A stretch of DNA of 64,000 nucleotides. Origin: Macrotrachela quadricornifera. Its lineage: Eukaryota > Rotifera > Eurotatoria > Philodinida > Philodinidae. Position 1 is the stretch's first letter. Every line of letters starts with the position of its first letter. Shown piece after piece: positions 12,661 through 25,613 of this stretch. Location: positions 118,342-182,341 of the forward strand of contig JAJEKB010020583.1 of assembly GCA_022393335.1 (NCBI GenBank), read 5' to 3'. The notes beneath the pieces are model-generated. The model was not told the DNA's origin. It saw only the letters and a list, made by a program, of their open reading frames with translations, and made no database searches. The translations under genes were made by a program, and so were the position numbers.

Positions 12661-13198
12661 ACCTTGTGTTCGTCTTCTCGTAGATGAAGTATTGCGGATT
12701 ACTAAAGAATAGTATGGAAATACTGCACCATTTACAGTTCGATCTGTAAGGAATTGAATTTGGTTCAACTTTTAATTGAGGTAAAACTGTAGTAAATGTG
12801 GGCTTGTTTTTGATAGCAAGCATTTCCAAATTCAAGTTTTTGTGAGTGTCGATTACAGTTAGTTTTAAGCCGAAGTATTTTGTGTGGAACTCTAACAGTA
12901 ACCAAGAAATAAGATCTAATCGAACACATACTCTCAGTGATGGTAGACGCTCGTTTTTATAGGATACCCTAGTAGAAACTGAATTATTTTTTAATCCATT
13001 TACGTCATTCAGTGTTAAAAAAATTGTTAGCACAATCTCTGTCGGATTAAAATGTGAAACACAATGTACCCATTATTGCTAATTCCCTAAAAACTCGTCT
13101 TTTTGTGTTTATCTAAATATGCTCTTGCATTATTCCTTACTTTAGATGATAGAAACTTAATAAGGAGATATTCCATTGATATTTTAACTAGACTTTAG
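12661..13198. other. Spacer with one unexplained 127-codon frame
   Basis: The frame 12650-13033 on the minus strand is non-repetitive but matches no family I recognise; it may be a transposase relic or chance. The block at about 13021-13075 (TGTTAGCACAATC, then GATTAAAA) recurs near 55388-55440, so part of this stretch is a dispersed repeat. Confidence 0.3.
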
Positions 13199-13580
13199 GT
13201 ATACATGATCCCTGATAATATACTGAAGCTGTCCGTCAGAGTATGTGACAAACATCAGACCGCATTTCTTACTCCCTGTGATGAGTGCGACAGCCTGTTC
13301 CTAACGGATGATTAATTAATTAGACGCTAATTAACCGATTAGTTAAGATGTCGATCAAAGTTTGTGATGAATATTTCACTAATTATACGTGAGTTAATCA
13401 ATTAATTAAATAACTAATCAAGATATCGGTCACAGTCTGTGATGCTGTACATGAACTTCTGCCTGTTGACCTGTGTCGGTAACAGTAATGGTCTGAGGAG
13501 AGGTCGGGATGGGAAATGCAAATTTCTACCCCTAGAAACTTCAACATTCTCTTTCAGATCGCGTTTTACAAAATTGCCAT
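13199..13580. repeat. Dispersed repeat family, copy A
   Basis: It shares TATACATGATC...CTGAAGCTGTC with 30950-31000, and an end block (AAATTTCTACCCCTAGAAAC then TTCAACATTCTCTTTCAGA) with 29575-29620 and, more weakly, 31045-31070. The middle is rich in ATTAATTAA-type sequence. No coding capacity is seen. Confidence 0.55.
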
Positions 13581-13840
13581 ATGCCTCTTAATTTCTCTTA
13601 GAAATAACGTATATATATATATATGTTCTATACTGATAGGTACGCTGTCTTCGATTACTGATACTAGAGAAGTTTGTTAATAATCAACTAAGAAGACGAA
13701 ACAAGATTTTCAAACTACAGTCATATTAAATTAGCTTTACCACCTATGACTTGAGCAGAATAATAATACATTGTTATGTTAAGATAAACTCGTTTTTTAA
13801 TAAGTGACTTTGAGGTGCACTAACTGTCAGTTTTATATGT

Positions 13841-13856
13841 GGTTTTTCTCTCTTAG
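13841..13856 (+). promoter_or_regulatory. 3' splice acceptor just upstream of a start codon (candidate trans-splice site)
   Basis: The tract GGTTTTTCTCTCTTAG ends 17 nt before the receptor ATG at 13873. No matching upstream coding exon is evident, so a spliced-leader acceptor or a 5'UTR intron are the simplest explanations. Bdelloids are known to use spliced-leader trans-splicing; its use here is inferred. Confidence 0.45.
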
Positions 13857-13872
13857 AATCTATATTTGGACA

Positions 13873-16800
13873 ATGAATTCATCAAAACTCGATATCAGCC
13901 GACGTATTTTTACCTTAATTTTTTATATCTATTACTGTGAGACTGTTGTATTAGTTTATCATACTGAAAATTCTCACGAATTACAGTATTTTGATTGTAT
14001 TTATTATACTAAACGCTTTCACCGAGATGACAATCATGTTGTAAAATATTGTCAACAATTAAACGAGCGTCGTCGTCTAAATCGAAATCCTGTTCAAGCT
14101 TGTGAGAATAATGGGACAATATGGAAATTTAGTGAACTACGTCAACTTAATTTTACTGCAACAGATGTTTTGAAATGGAGTTCAAGTGTTGAGGAAGCGG
14201 ATCATTATGGAAAATATCTACTAAGTTCAGCGATAAGTCAAGAAGAAGATCATAATTATATTTGCAATTGTACAAAATCTGGTCAGTTTGGAAAATATTG
14301 TGAATATTTATTTTATCTACATAGTTCATTGTTCGATGACGCAATTCTGAAACAGTTTCAGCTTTATGGCCTTGCTGCATCAGGTAGTCAGTTCCATAAT
14401 AACCGTCCATGTTACAAAACATACTTTGAATGTAATTTTGGATCGATGTGTCTAGATTGGAGACACATTTGTGATGGTAAGGTTACAAAAAATAGGACAT
14501 AACTATTTAGAGAATATAAATTTTAAAATGTAATATTTTTCTCTCTTTATTGAAGGTAAGCAACAATGTATGGATGGCACAGACGAGGAATATTGTGACA
14601 AGTTAGAATTTAATGAATGTGAAGATGATGAATATCGATGTGCTAATGGTATGTGCATTGCAGAGGAATACTGGGTTGATAGTGCTTGTGACTGTATGGA
14701 TTGTACAGATGAACATGGTATAGGTTCTTCAGGGTTCAATTGTCCATTTCAAGCATCAATGTATTGTGATGAACACATATGTCCATATGATCAATGGTCT
14801 TGTGGAGATGGTACGTATTGTACAAGCCTTATGGGTATATATTTCCTTCTAAATACTATTCAAAGTTAAAATTTGTAGGCACATGTCTATCGGACAGAGC
14901 AGACCGTTTAAAAGGCGTCTTCATTGGAAAGAAGCATTATTGCGTTAATTTTCGCGATATAAGTTATATATGTGAAGCATCAACAAGAGATGGAGTATCC
15001 TGGTGGACAATTAACGACGGGTATTGTATACCTTATCGTTTGCCATATAATCAGCTTGGTTTCGATAGCACTGCTGAAACGAGTAAATGTGCATTTTATA
15101 GTAAATGTGCGTTAACAAATGGACTCGATTCTAGCTGTAATTGCAACACAAGTGAAGCTTGTGCTCTAGCAATCGACACATACTGTGATGAGGTAGTAGA
15201 TTTAATACCATATCCATTTGAAAGGCCTATACTCAATCCCTACACCGAAATGAAATATTTTCGAAAACGTGACTGGAGAAATAAAAGACCAGACGATCTA
15301 GCGTATAATGGCAGTATTAAATGTATTGGATATCAGGTTATAATAAAAGATGTTAACTACTGGAAATTAGAGGAAATTCGTTCATTATTCATGCATAGAG
15401 AACATGAGGCTCGACTTTGCCGTTTAAATTCAGAAGAATTTAGCTTATCTCGTTATGTAGTAAACATTTCTAGTCCACAATATGATAGAAATTGTTGGAA
15501 TAATTCAACAACATTTAATAATCTCTCATATGAAGTATCATTTCGTTGTCACGATAGATGTATATCAAAATATAGAATTCGAGACGGAATCACAGATTGT
15601 TATCCACATGAAGAAGGTTTCAGTGAACATAATACGTGTCCACGAATTCAACGTCATCGTTTAAAATGTTCCCTGACTGAGCCGACTTGTTTGCTTGCTG
15701 GTGTAATTGGGAATATAAATCCATCTTGCTCTAACGCTCGTGATGAATTTGATTACGAAAGCCGTCGCAGATTACACGGTGTAGCTTGTAGAGGTCGGAA
15801 TGATCCGACCTGTTCGTATATTCGAAATTATATCACGTCTTCTTCGATGCATAACGAAACTATGACTCTCACTACCTATCCTACAAACTCCTTACCAATC
15901 ACACCATTTCCATCTTTCTGTGATACTGTGTTGGACACGTCATCTGGGATTGACGAGCTACCAGACTTATGTCAACAAGAATGGATTTGTAGCAAAAACG
16001 AATACCGGTGTTTGTCTGGTCAATGTATCCCTCTGAACTGGATTTGTGACGGTGAGTGCAGTTCACGTGTTGATTCAAAATTTTCCTGAGATATTTCTAT
16101 TTTTGATTTTCAATTTATTTTATACAGGTGAATGGGACTGTGCTGACGCATCGGACGAAGAAGGCATATTCCGAATTGAGTCGCTTAGCGAACATAATTT
16201 GATGATATCGGACTGGAATGAAATTAAAGAACGATGTCAACTTCTATACCAAAAAGATACTGTACCTTTTGCAAAAATGTGTGATATTTCAAAAGAATAT
16301 CCATGCTTCAGAGTTGGTACTAATGATCCGTTTGATTTCAAAACCAACCCACCATATATTAATTTAACGCAGATTGGCGATGGCCATATTGATTGTTTAA
16401 CAGGACTTGACGAAAGAAACTTATTACAGTGTGGTTCTATTGGATTGCTTGGTTTTAACTTTGTATTTAATGGTAGTTATAATAACGAATGCGGTGAATA
16501 TCCGTTTCTTTGTATGGAGAGGTATCCATGGGCACCTAAAAATGTCAGTGTAGCATATGACACAGTCTGTTTTTACCGAAAATCTTATTATAAAAATGGA
16601 ACCTTAAGTACGTGTAGCAGTCTTAATGACGTTATGTGTTTAAATGATGTTTGTATTAAAAATGCTCGATGCAATGGGAAACTTGAATGTGATAATGGTG
16701 AAGATGAGTATCGATGTATTTCACCATTCGTGTCACAAGCAGGATATAGATCTGACAAGAAAACACAATCTAAAACGTTTTCATGGAAAGTCTATCCATC

Positions 16801-19640
16801 TACGAAATTGCTAATTAAGGATGATGTACCTACCATGGACGAAATGAACGACATATCTTCTAGTAGAATATCAAAAAATACAAAAATTCTTTCGTTACCA
16901 AAAGACTTTCAGCCAGGTATAAGCAAAAAGTTTGTTACAATTTATGATCTTCTAAGAGAATTGTATCCAGGACAAGTGACTCTAGAAAAGCATTTTTTAC
17001 CATACATATGTAATCGTGGACTAGCTGTCAAACATTCTTCAGGAGAAACAAAATGTTTTTGCGCTCCAAGCTATTATGGTGAACAATGTCAATTTTATAG
17101 TGATCGTATTACAGTCGTAACACATTTAGATTTGACTGGTTATCGTGTAAATGTGCAAGTAGCTCTAATTAAAGTTTTAGCAACATTTCTCTATGAAACT
17201 TTGGTTATTGATTATTATGAATTTCATGTAAATCCGTTGTTAGAAAAAGGAAACGATCATGTGAAACAATCGTTTTATTTTCTCTATCCAAGAACAAAGA
17301 AGTTTTTTGAAATCAAACGAACAAATCGACGTGGTACTCAACTATATAGTGTTCGCTTTGAAGCTTTTAATTTATATTATAATGAAATGATTGAACCAAT
17401 TGGAGTGTGGCACTATCCTGTTTATTTCGATTTTCTACCAGCTTTTCGTCTGTCAAAAATACTTCGTTTTCCTTCACTCTCATCGAATTTTCTTATAAAC
17501 GGACCATGTGAAAATAACCACTGTAAACACCATAGTAGGTGTCAAGAAGTACTAAATTCAAATCATTCTTCATACTTTTGTTCTTGTCATAGTCATTTCT
17601 ATGGAAAGTATTGTGAATATTATGACGAACAATGCATCGGTTATTGTTCCATGAATTCGATTTGTAAATCTAATTATAGTGGCATTGTTACAGGAAACCG
17701 GAAAGCTTTATGTCTATGTCCATATTCGGCATTTGGCCCTACGTGTTCACTTAAAATTGATGTGTGTAAAATGAATCCTTGTCAACATGGCGGCAGCTGT
17801 TTCCTAACTTATTTACCACATGATATTTTGAACTATACATGTCTATGCACAGCTTCATTTATCGGCGATCATTGCCAGTTGCCACGTGGAATGGTTCAAA
17901 TAAAGGTAAATTTGTCAAGTGATTCAGTGTTACACTACTCAAACATTTCTGCATCAACAATCTCGTATAATGATTATAACGAGAAAACTTTTGCTTTTGT
18001 TTTGCAACATCAACAAGTCTATAAAGGTTTACCTTTACACATTGATTTAGTCTATTCTCGAACATATGGTACTGTACCGGTTGTTGGTCTCTTGAAAGCA
18101 TACAGTACAAATTACGATTCAGAAGAGCCACACTATTTCATTTTGTACATTGCACAACAACAAACTGATCTTAATGTTATCGCGGATTTAACATCGGAAA
18201 ACAGCTGTCCCTTAATAAAACCCTCAAGTAGGTATCATAAATTTTGAACACTTGAATTCAGTATCATTTCTTTCTACGAGACTTTAATTAACGAACTTTC
18301 ATTACTGTATTTTGTATTTATTTTGTTCAGCATCCAACTTTAACTCATCGATCGACATTTATACCTATCATGGTAGATGTTATTCTAAACAACAGATGAA
18401 TACAACAACTCGACCAACTTTAAAATGCTTTCGAGACACAAACTACCTATGTGTTTGTGCAGAGGATTATTCTAAAGCCGAATGCTTTATCTACAATAGA
18501 AATAGTGATCAGTGTTCTCTTTGTCTGTCAAATGGCTTCTGTCTTAAAGGTGAACTGGACAATAGAAATGATTTCTTATGTCTCTGTCCCCGCTGTTACT
18601 ACGGTCAATTGTGTCAATTTTCAACGGCATTAATGGGTTTTACACTAGATTCATTGGTTGTAAAAGATGTTCAAAATCAACGACGACTGTCATCTGGCAT
18701 GTATATTACAACTGGAGTTATAATTTTTTTATTTGGCTTATTCAATAATTATTGCAGTGTGGTAACTTTTATTCGACCTAAACCACGTAAAGTCGGCGTT
18801 GGAAATTATCTATTAATCGTTTCAGTCTTAAACCTATGTTCATTATTATTTCTATTATTGAAAATAATTGAAATTGTACTTGGCAGTACTGGTTTACTCT
18901 TCAGTTATGACTCGTTTAATCTATATTCATGTAAAATTATCTCCTACCTTTTATCGGTATTTACTCGTATTAGCTTTTGGCTTGCCAGTCTTGTTTCCAT
19001 CGAACGTCTTAGTATTGTATTATTTCCAACCTCATTTACTCTGAGAAAACCAAATGTTGCTCTCGGTTTAAGTTTCATCATTATTGTCATAGTTTGTGGA
19101 ATGCACATTCATGAGCTTATCTATTACACTACAATCCTTGATCCATCTTACACATCAGTTAATATTACACTGTGCGTTACAAATTATGTTCAACAATCGG
19201 TCTCCATCTATAATCGTGTCAATGTTCTAATTCACTACTTTGTTACATTTTCAATTCAGTTTATTTCAATTACAATACTCATCGTTCAAATTGCATTCAG
19301 TCGTCAGCGTGCAGTAGGCATGAACGGCGGTGAAAACCATCAATCAACATTCCTGAATATTTTCAAAAAGAAATTTTATATGTGCAAAGAATATTACTTA
19401 ACGCCGATTATTATTATACTAAGTGCATTACCGCAAGTAATTTTCTCCTTTAGATATGCATGCATTGAACTCAAATATGAATCGCAGCGATATGCTTTGC
19501 TAACCACTTATCTTCTCTCGTATCTACCACAGATCCTTGGATTCATTTTGCACGTTTTACCATCCACAGATTATAAAGAAAATTTTCAACAAACATATAT
19601 TGGACGAAAATTATACAAAATAAAACAGGCACGAAGTTAA
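13873..19640 (+). CDS. Mosaic LDLa/EGF-ectodomain seven-transmembrane receptor (1813 aa)
   Basis: Five exons: 13873-14476, 14556-14810, 14879-16051, 16128-18227, 18331-19640. All four introns (79, 68, 76 and 103 nt) are phase 1 and the sum is a whole number of codons. An N-terminal hydrophobic segment suits a signal peptide. The ectodomain carries several LDL-receptor class A modules (CLDWRHICDG|KQQCMDGTDEEYC about residue 200; CIPLNWICDG|EWDCADASDEEG near 680; a diverged one with CNGKLECDNGEDEYRC). EGF-like modules follow (CQHGGSC...CLCTASFIGDHC and others), one more lying in exon 5. Seven helices span roughly residues 1502-1790 in a rhodopsin-like arrangement; SIERL (near 1602) stands where DRY is usual. 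Two of the introns split LDLa modules at the same CDG position, suggesting module duplication. The ligand is unknown. AATAAA follows the stop. Confidence 0.87.
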
Positions 19641-21486
19641 AAACAATATGAAATACAAAACTTAGAAGATAATCTTCTAATAAACACTCATTAAATATTG
19701 TAGACTAAATGCTTTTTGTGTGCTTCGACATCATTTTCATTGATCCAAGGTAGAAACACTGCACTTTGAATTGAAAACTGGGGGGAAATCGTTGGCGAGA
19801 AGGCAATACATGGAAGATTCAAATAATTTTTTTCAATTTATCACATTTGTATAATTGATGTAGGAGATCTTTCGTCATTAAAACGCAAGCAATATACATA
19901 TAAAGATGTATGTAATTTGAGTAATTCTAAATGGAAGCGACAAAAAACTATAACAAAAAAAAATCAATTTTATCAGAAAAGTTGCCCATCTCAATCGTTC
20001 AGAATTAAAGGAAGCAAAATATTTAGTATTGAGTTAATTCTTGATAAAGGAATAAAAAATGTTTGTTCAGTTGAAGTAGCTTAAAATTTTTCTAGTTGAG
20101 TTTTCAGTAATAGCATGTTATTTACGAACCAATGAGTGGAAATTGTTCATTTCACTCATTCTAAATTTGATCGAAGTACATATTTGATATTATAGTACAA
20201 CCTGTAATTGGTTAACGACTGTCGAACTTCTCCAAAGTGTCCACTATATGCAGGTGTCTACCATAAAAAGGTCCAACATTTTCAAAGCACAAAGTTTTTG
20301 CGAGCCGATCGCTATGTTTTCTAGGTGCCTAAAGTTTATTAATATAATGTGAACATCCCGATAACGGCGCTGATTTTTCAAACATCTTTATTTTTCAAAA
20401 CTAGAAAAAGACAATTGTTAGAATCATTTTTAACCGATGCTCTATTTTGTCTCTAATTAACGTAGATAAACGTCAGTTGATTGTGATTCATGACTGGAGA
20501 TGATGCAGTAGAGTTAAGTCTGCTGCTGTTGCACGAAGGCAAAAAAAATGAATTGTTCACATCATTGTTGTTCACATTCATCGAAAAATCGCTGTAAGCT
20601 CTGAAGTTGTTGTCGAGTATAGATAGTAGTAATGAATCAGCTAGTAATTCCAAGATTTGCGAAATTTTCGTAATTAAATCGAAACTTATGAAGCTGTACC
20701 AAAATATATTGCTAATGCGATCATTCAGCTTCTTTCATTACGCGTCCGTGAATTCGTATTTTCTTAGATGGTATGACACTTCTTGCGAACCTCTTTCAGT
20801 TCATAAGTAATATAAAGATGTCCATTATGCAGAGATTTAATTTCAGCAAAAATACATAAGACATATTTAGGATTGTGAGCAAAATCTCAGCTTTTCAATT
20901 TTTTTAGGAATAGTTGTACTTTCTCATTTCTTTTAAAACACTCATATACCATTTTTTCAAACTGAATGCGGACTCTTCAAAGTCCTCGATTGCTGACTCA
21001 CGAAGAAGAAACTTGAGCTGGATTGAAACTCTCGTGAGACACGCTATCCTAAATATGTCTGTATATCATAATAGAATAATCAGGCTGAAATTATGACTTT
21101 TAGGAGAGATGAGCGAAAGAACTTTTGAAATCCTCCATGTAATTCCGCCGGACTGTGAAAAGGTGTTCACTATACAGAATCAATTCCAGAAAAAATCGGT
21201 TCGTAGAATGGCGAATTATTTACCAGAGGAGGTTTTATTGTAATATACTTTATGATTAAGCAATGAACAAAAACTGTTTAACCCTTTGGGGACCGGCTTC
21301 TTTTTCAAAAAAAAAAACAGTTTCGCTCACAAATATGACTGTAACTAGAAGTTTTAGGCAGAATTTTCTCGCCAGCATTGAGTTCTATTGAAGCACTGCT
21401 TATTTGAGAATCAACGAAATAAACAAACACACTTTGGAACATTCCTAAACAACTTCACTGGAATATGAGACAAAGATTAATCTTGG
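19641..21486. other. Spacer without recognised genes
   Basis: AT-rich, with an AATAAA near 19680 that probably ends the receptor transcript. Small frames at 20453-20653 (minus) and 20607-20810 (plus) overlap each other and show no motif. Confidence 0.45.
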
Positions 21487-21970
21487 AAATAGTAATATTT
21501 TATGACGTTTGATTCAAGTGTGTTAAAGCCCATAAATAGAAATCACGAGACAATTTCTAAAATTTTATCAACTTCATAGACGCACTACAAGAGTACCATT
21601 ATTCGAAGAAACTTGAATCCCAATGACAATGTTTCGGCTTCACATTAGTGGGGTATCAGTTTTGCTTGATTTTAATTGGCTGAGAAAATAAGATCTTTCA
21701 CCAATTGGATTTCAGCATGGTTTTTCTCCCCTATTCTATAGAGAAAACAGCAATGGTAGGGTTGATTATGAGATTATCGAAGGCCCTTTTTCATATGACT
21801 CAAACGAGACTATCTTTTGTCTTTACAATAGTGAAGAAACAGTTTTGTCGAATAATGGCACTCTTGTAGTGAATATGCCAACTCGATTAATTTGCAGAAA
21901 TCATCTCGCCATTTCCATTTATTAACTTTAACATGCTTGAATCAAGCTTGATACAATATTATTATTTGCG
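21487..21970. mobile_element. Foldback element with inverted arms of about 125 bp
   Basis: The left arm 21487-21615 and right arm 21832-21970 are inverted copies. Shared blocks include GATTCAAGTGTGTTAAAG (right copy GATTCAAGCATGTTAAAG) and CACTACAAGAGTACCATTAT followed by TCGA. The loop of about 215 bp has no coding capacity, so it is a non-autonomous hairpin element. Confidence 0.7.
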
Positions 21971-22863
21971 ATAAACATTCTTTCGTTCATAGAATTAGAA
22001 ATCTCTCGTTACAAATTATCATTACCCATCACTTGATAACGTCACGGAGCAGTAATGATAACCTCTCTTCCCTAGATATAACTAACAAGAACATATAGCA
22101 AGATGCTCTAGGCGTTTAGTCCTCACCTATTGGTGACAAGTATATCTCAGTGAGATTTGAAAAATCTCAAGAGAATTCGTCTGCTCGCGCCTCCTCTTTC
22201 CAAGTTATAACCGTTTTATACGATATTTGGCCTATTGCAGGGTATTTCGAGAAAAGTCGAGTATCCCATTTTCAATCTGAGATTTCACCGATAGATCGGT
22301 CTCATCGGTACTAAATTGTTCTACACGTCGTTGCCTGAGCGGATGTTTCCTTCACAAGATAATGAATCTGAAAGAAAAATCTTTTTTTTCAAATAATTGA
22401 AAAAATACGAAATTTTTGATTATATACGGTTTATTAAACCATTAACCCATGACAGGACTTGAAGGGACAAGTATTTTAAATGAAGAAAATGATAGGAGGA
22501 AAGAATAGACAGAATCTGTAAGAAAAAAAGAAGAGAAAACATGAGTCATAAGCGACGGTTTTATGCAGAGCCGAATCATTTCAATATGCAAATAGAATTT
22601 GACGAACATAATTGCATCGCAAAAACTGAAGGATTCTTTGAAATTTATTTATCTGAAGAAGTCACTCGTTTGGCCTAAGACTTTTAGAACAATATAATAT
22701 CGATGAGACTTATCTATAGACAAAATTTTAGATCAACAATGCCTCACTCAATTTTTTTTTTCAAATACCTTGCAGTCGGCAGAAAATCGAGTAAAACGAG
22801 GAAACCAGGGATGAATCTTTTTGAGGCTTTTATATCTCATTGAGAACTAAACGGCTTGAACAC
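21971..22863. other. Spacer without recognised genes
   Basis: No gene, RNA or strong repeat was recognised in this AT-rich stretch. Confidence 0.4.
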
Positions 22864-23539
22864 TTCGATATGTTTCCTTGTAAGTATATCGATAGAGGTC
22901 ACACTATGATGATCAATAATAAATTCAATATTTTCTTTTTATTATAAAAATAATTGAAAAATAATATTCTAAAAATTTTATATAGAAGCAAATCAACAAT
23001 TTTCTTAAAATAGGTATTTTATTTTATTCGACATTTCTATTTAATGCAAACCTTTACATTTGAGAATATCACGAGAGATCTAATCAACAACAACGGTGTA
23101 TGTCATTACCATAACATTTTCATTTTCAACCTTGAGTACATAAATGTATAAATGATGTTGTCAACAAGTGAGGCAATTCGATCATCAAAAACCATTGCTT
23201 GACTAGAGGTATTCTTCTGTATTTACTCTATGAAATAAAGATAAAGTAGCTAAGGGAGAAATGAAATGGGCATTTTGACGTTTAAACTGTAATGTATTGT
23301 CTAAAATGACCGTTTGTCACTCTAAACGCTTTTTCAAACGAAAAATAGCTGGAAATTGACCATAAAAAAAACGGTATGGAAATATAGTCAAATGTACGTA
23401 ATACTGTTTATATGACAAAATGCCGTTTTTTTCTAACTGGGAATATCCATCTACTTGACTGTTGTCAATGAGTAACTATATACTTTCAATTTATTCAACT
23501 GATTTTATGAAACAAGATCTAAAAGGACTATTGAGATAC
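22864..23539 (+). repeat. Duplicated block, copy 1 of 3
   Basis: It starts near TATCGATAGAGGTCACACTA and is nearly identical to 41612-42287. A third, more diverged inverted copy is at 55840-56245. It contains no intact gene. In copies 1 and 2 the similarity continues past a TAGGTCAG terminus into the adjacent transposon, so the duplication took place after that insertion. Confidence 0.8.
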
Positions 23540-24570
23540 TTAGGTCAGTCCAAAAATAGTGGTAGAGGTACTGTAATTTCTTACGAAAAGCTTTCGCTCT
23601 ATATAATCTGATAGAGAAAGTGCTGTACAAAATACTAATAAAAATTAATATGACGATACGACATGCGAATATACTGTTTGAATCTTTCTGATGCATGATC
23701 GAACAATATTTTAAACTTGCTGATTTCTTGCTGTTTATCTGTGTTCGTTGATTCGATTGAAAATGTATCAACTAAGTGAAGAAAAGCGCTGGTACATCAT
23801 CCACGAGTGGAAAAAAGGTTTTATAAATGTTCGACAGGCAGCACGTTTTCTCAACTGTCATATCGACACAATAAATCGCATTATCAATTACTATCCGTGC
23901 TATCGTAATGTGGATTATAAATTAAGTTCCGATCGTCAACCTGCACTTAGCCCAGCAAAATCGGTCTGCCATCGCTGTTGAATTGTTGTCAGTCACACAA
24001 TTCAATACAACTGAACGAACGATACAACGTTATCGTCTTTTTCTTGGTTATCGTTCATGAAAGTCTGTCATTAAAGTCAAAATCAACAAAATGAATGAAC
24101 ATAATCGATTCGAATTCTCTTCATTACACCATCGTACTGATATTTAGTGGAATGGATATGTATTTCGTCGATTCGATCATTGGTTAAACAGTGACACGTC
24201 TTGTGCTACAGTGAATGAAGCTCTATCTGAAAATATAGAGGCGTTAAACGGATTTGTTTATGTTTCTGACGGTGTAAAATGGCACTGAAGTGCTCAATTT
24301 AGACGATGGTGTGAACGATATGATATTGAATTATACAATTGGCCAGGTTATTATAGTGCTAATTTTAATGCCATTGAACTAGTGTGGAATATTATTAAAC
24401 AACAAATTAAGAATAAGAATCCAAAGTCACAATGTGAACTGGAAAATGCGGTGAATGAAGTTTGTGGTAATTTATCATTAAATGATGTTCAATCATGCAT
24501 CAAAAAGATTGAAACAGTATACTTGCATATCGTATCGTCATCTTAATTTTTTATTAGTATTTTGTACAGC
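23540..24570 (+). mobile_element. Decayed Tc1/mariner-family transposon
   Basis: The left end TAGGTCAGTCCAAAAATAG matches the terminal repeat of the MITE at 42288-42864. An inner terminal repeat of about 75 bp is present at both sides: CTGTACAAAATACTAATAAA at 23623 and its complement ending at 24570, continuing through GACGATACGA and GATGCATGAT. The right copy lacks the outer TAGGTCAG segment, so that end is truncated, or the element inserted into an older MITE. The transposase inside is broken. Confidence 0.75.
23748..24545 (+). pseudogene. Tc1/mariner transposase remnant
   Basis: The N-terminal part (23748-23981) encodes a helix-turn-helix region with LSEEKRWYIIHEWK and RQAARFLNCHIDTINRIINY. 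The frame is then lost, and in-frame stops interrupt the catalytic half (for example a TAG near 24147 and a TGA near 24286). Downstream pieces still read FVYVSDGVKWH (second catalytic Asp region) and YYSANFNAIELVWNIIKQQ (third acidic residue, normally in a SxDxNPIExxW motif). The DDE nuclease that would cut and paste the element is therefore inactive. Confidence 0.75.
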
Positions 24571-25613
24571 TAAACTTGTACTATCCGCCTATATCCAAGA
24601 AATTTTTTTTATTGTAATCTCGATGTTTTAGATTAAAAATACGATTCTCAAGCATTTTGTTGTTGGTAGTGTCATATTAATAAAATTTCAAACTTTAATT
24701 GTCTATTTCTATAAATCTTATATGAAAAATTAATAATCAATGTATCATCTCTTATTTATTAATGGTCCATTTTTATCACTAACCTAATTCTAACATCCCA
24801 GGTCGATCAATTCAACAGTTGTATCCCATCGAAATTCGATAGGTACTGGAGAGAATAATCTAATACTGCTTAAATGAGCACTGCTGAAATTTATATCAAT
24901 CATTTTTTTGTTATTTCTTATAGATAACAGTCGAATAATAAATATTTCTTTATCTGATGAAAATTGTCAACTAGGATTCTGTCTAATGAATTAAAAGATT
25001 CTACTCAATGGCCGGAGAATATATTTGCTATTACTATACTATGAATTGATCTAGAATTTTCAGAATGTGTATCGATCACATAAATAAAAATGTAGCGTTT
25101 TTCACTATCTCAGATAATGGAAAATAGTCTGTCTTCGAAAAAATTTTCGTAATTTCAATCTATTCAATCTCTCCTCATCGATATGAGAATTAAATTCTGG
25201 AAATCTATCCAATTTCCGTCAAAATATTTCATTTAAAATTTTTTATCTCAACGATTAAATGTAATTAAGGAACATATGGTAGTTGCACATAAGTCAATGC
25301 TTATTATTCAAGAGTTAGGGGCATCTCCATAGTATAGCATTTGAGGACTTCAGAGTGCTTGGTTTGTCTTATTGACTTTAAAGTAGACTTTATTAAAGTT
25401 AAAGTGCCACTTCTAATCGTAAATCTAATTGAGGTTTAATTCTCAAAAATAGTCACACTATTTTACTATCCTTTTCGAAATCAATGAATTAAAGGTAATG
25501 TACAATGAGATAAAAATTTCAATATGAATAATGATTTTAAAACTTAGATTTTCTTGTTTACTTATGAACTTTTAATCGATCAAGACTTGTATAATAAATA
25601 TTTATAAAAAAAA
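24571..25613. other. Spacer without recognised genes
   Basis: AT-rich sequence between the transposon remnant and the 3' end of the NO VEIN-like gene. Nothing else is recognised. Confidence 0.4.

Noticed and set aside
12391..12687. A 98-codon plus-strand frame rich in Cys, Phe and Val
   Set aside because: It is a translation of the degenerate minisatellite.
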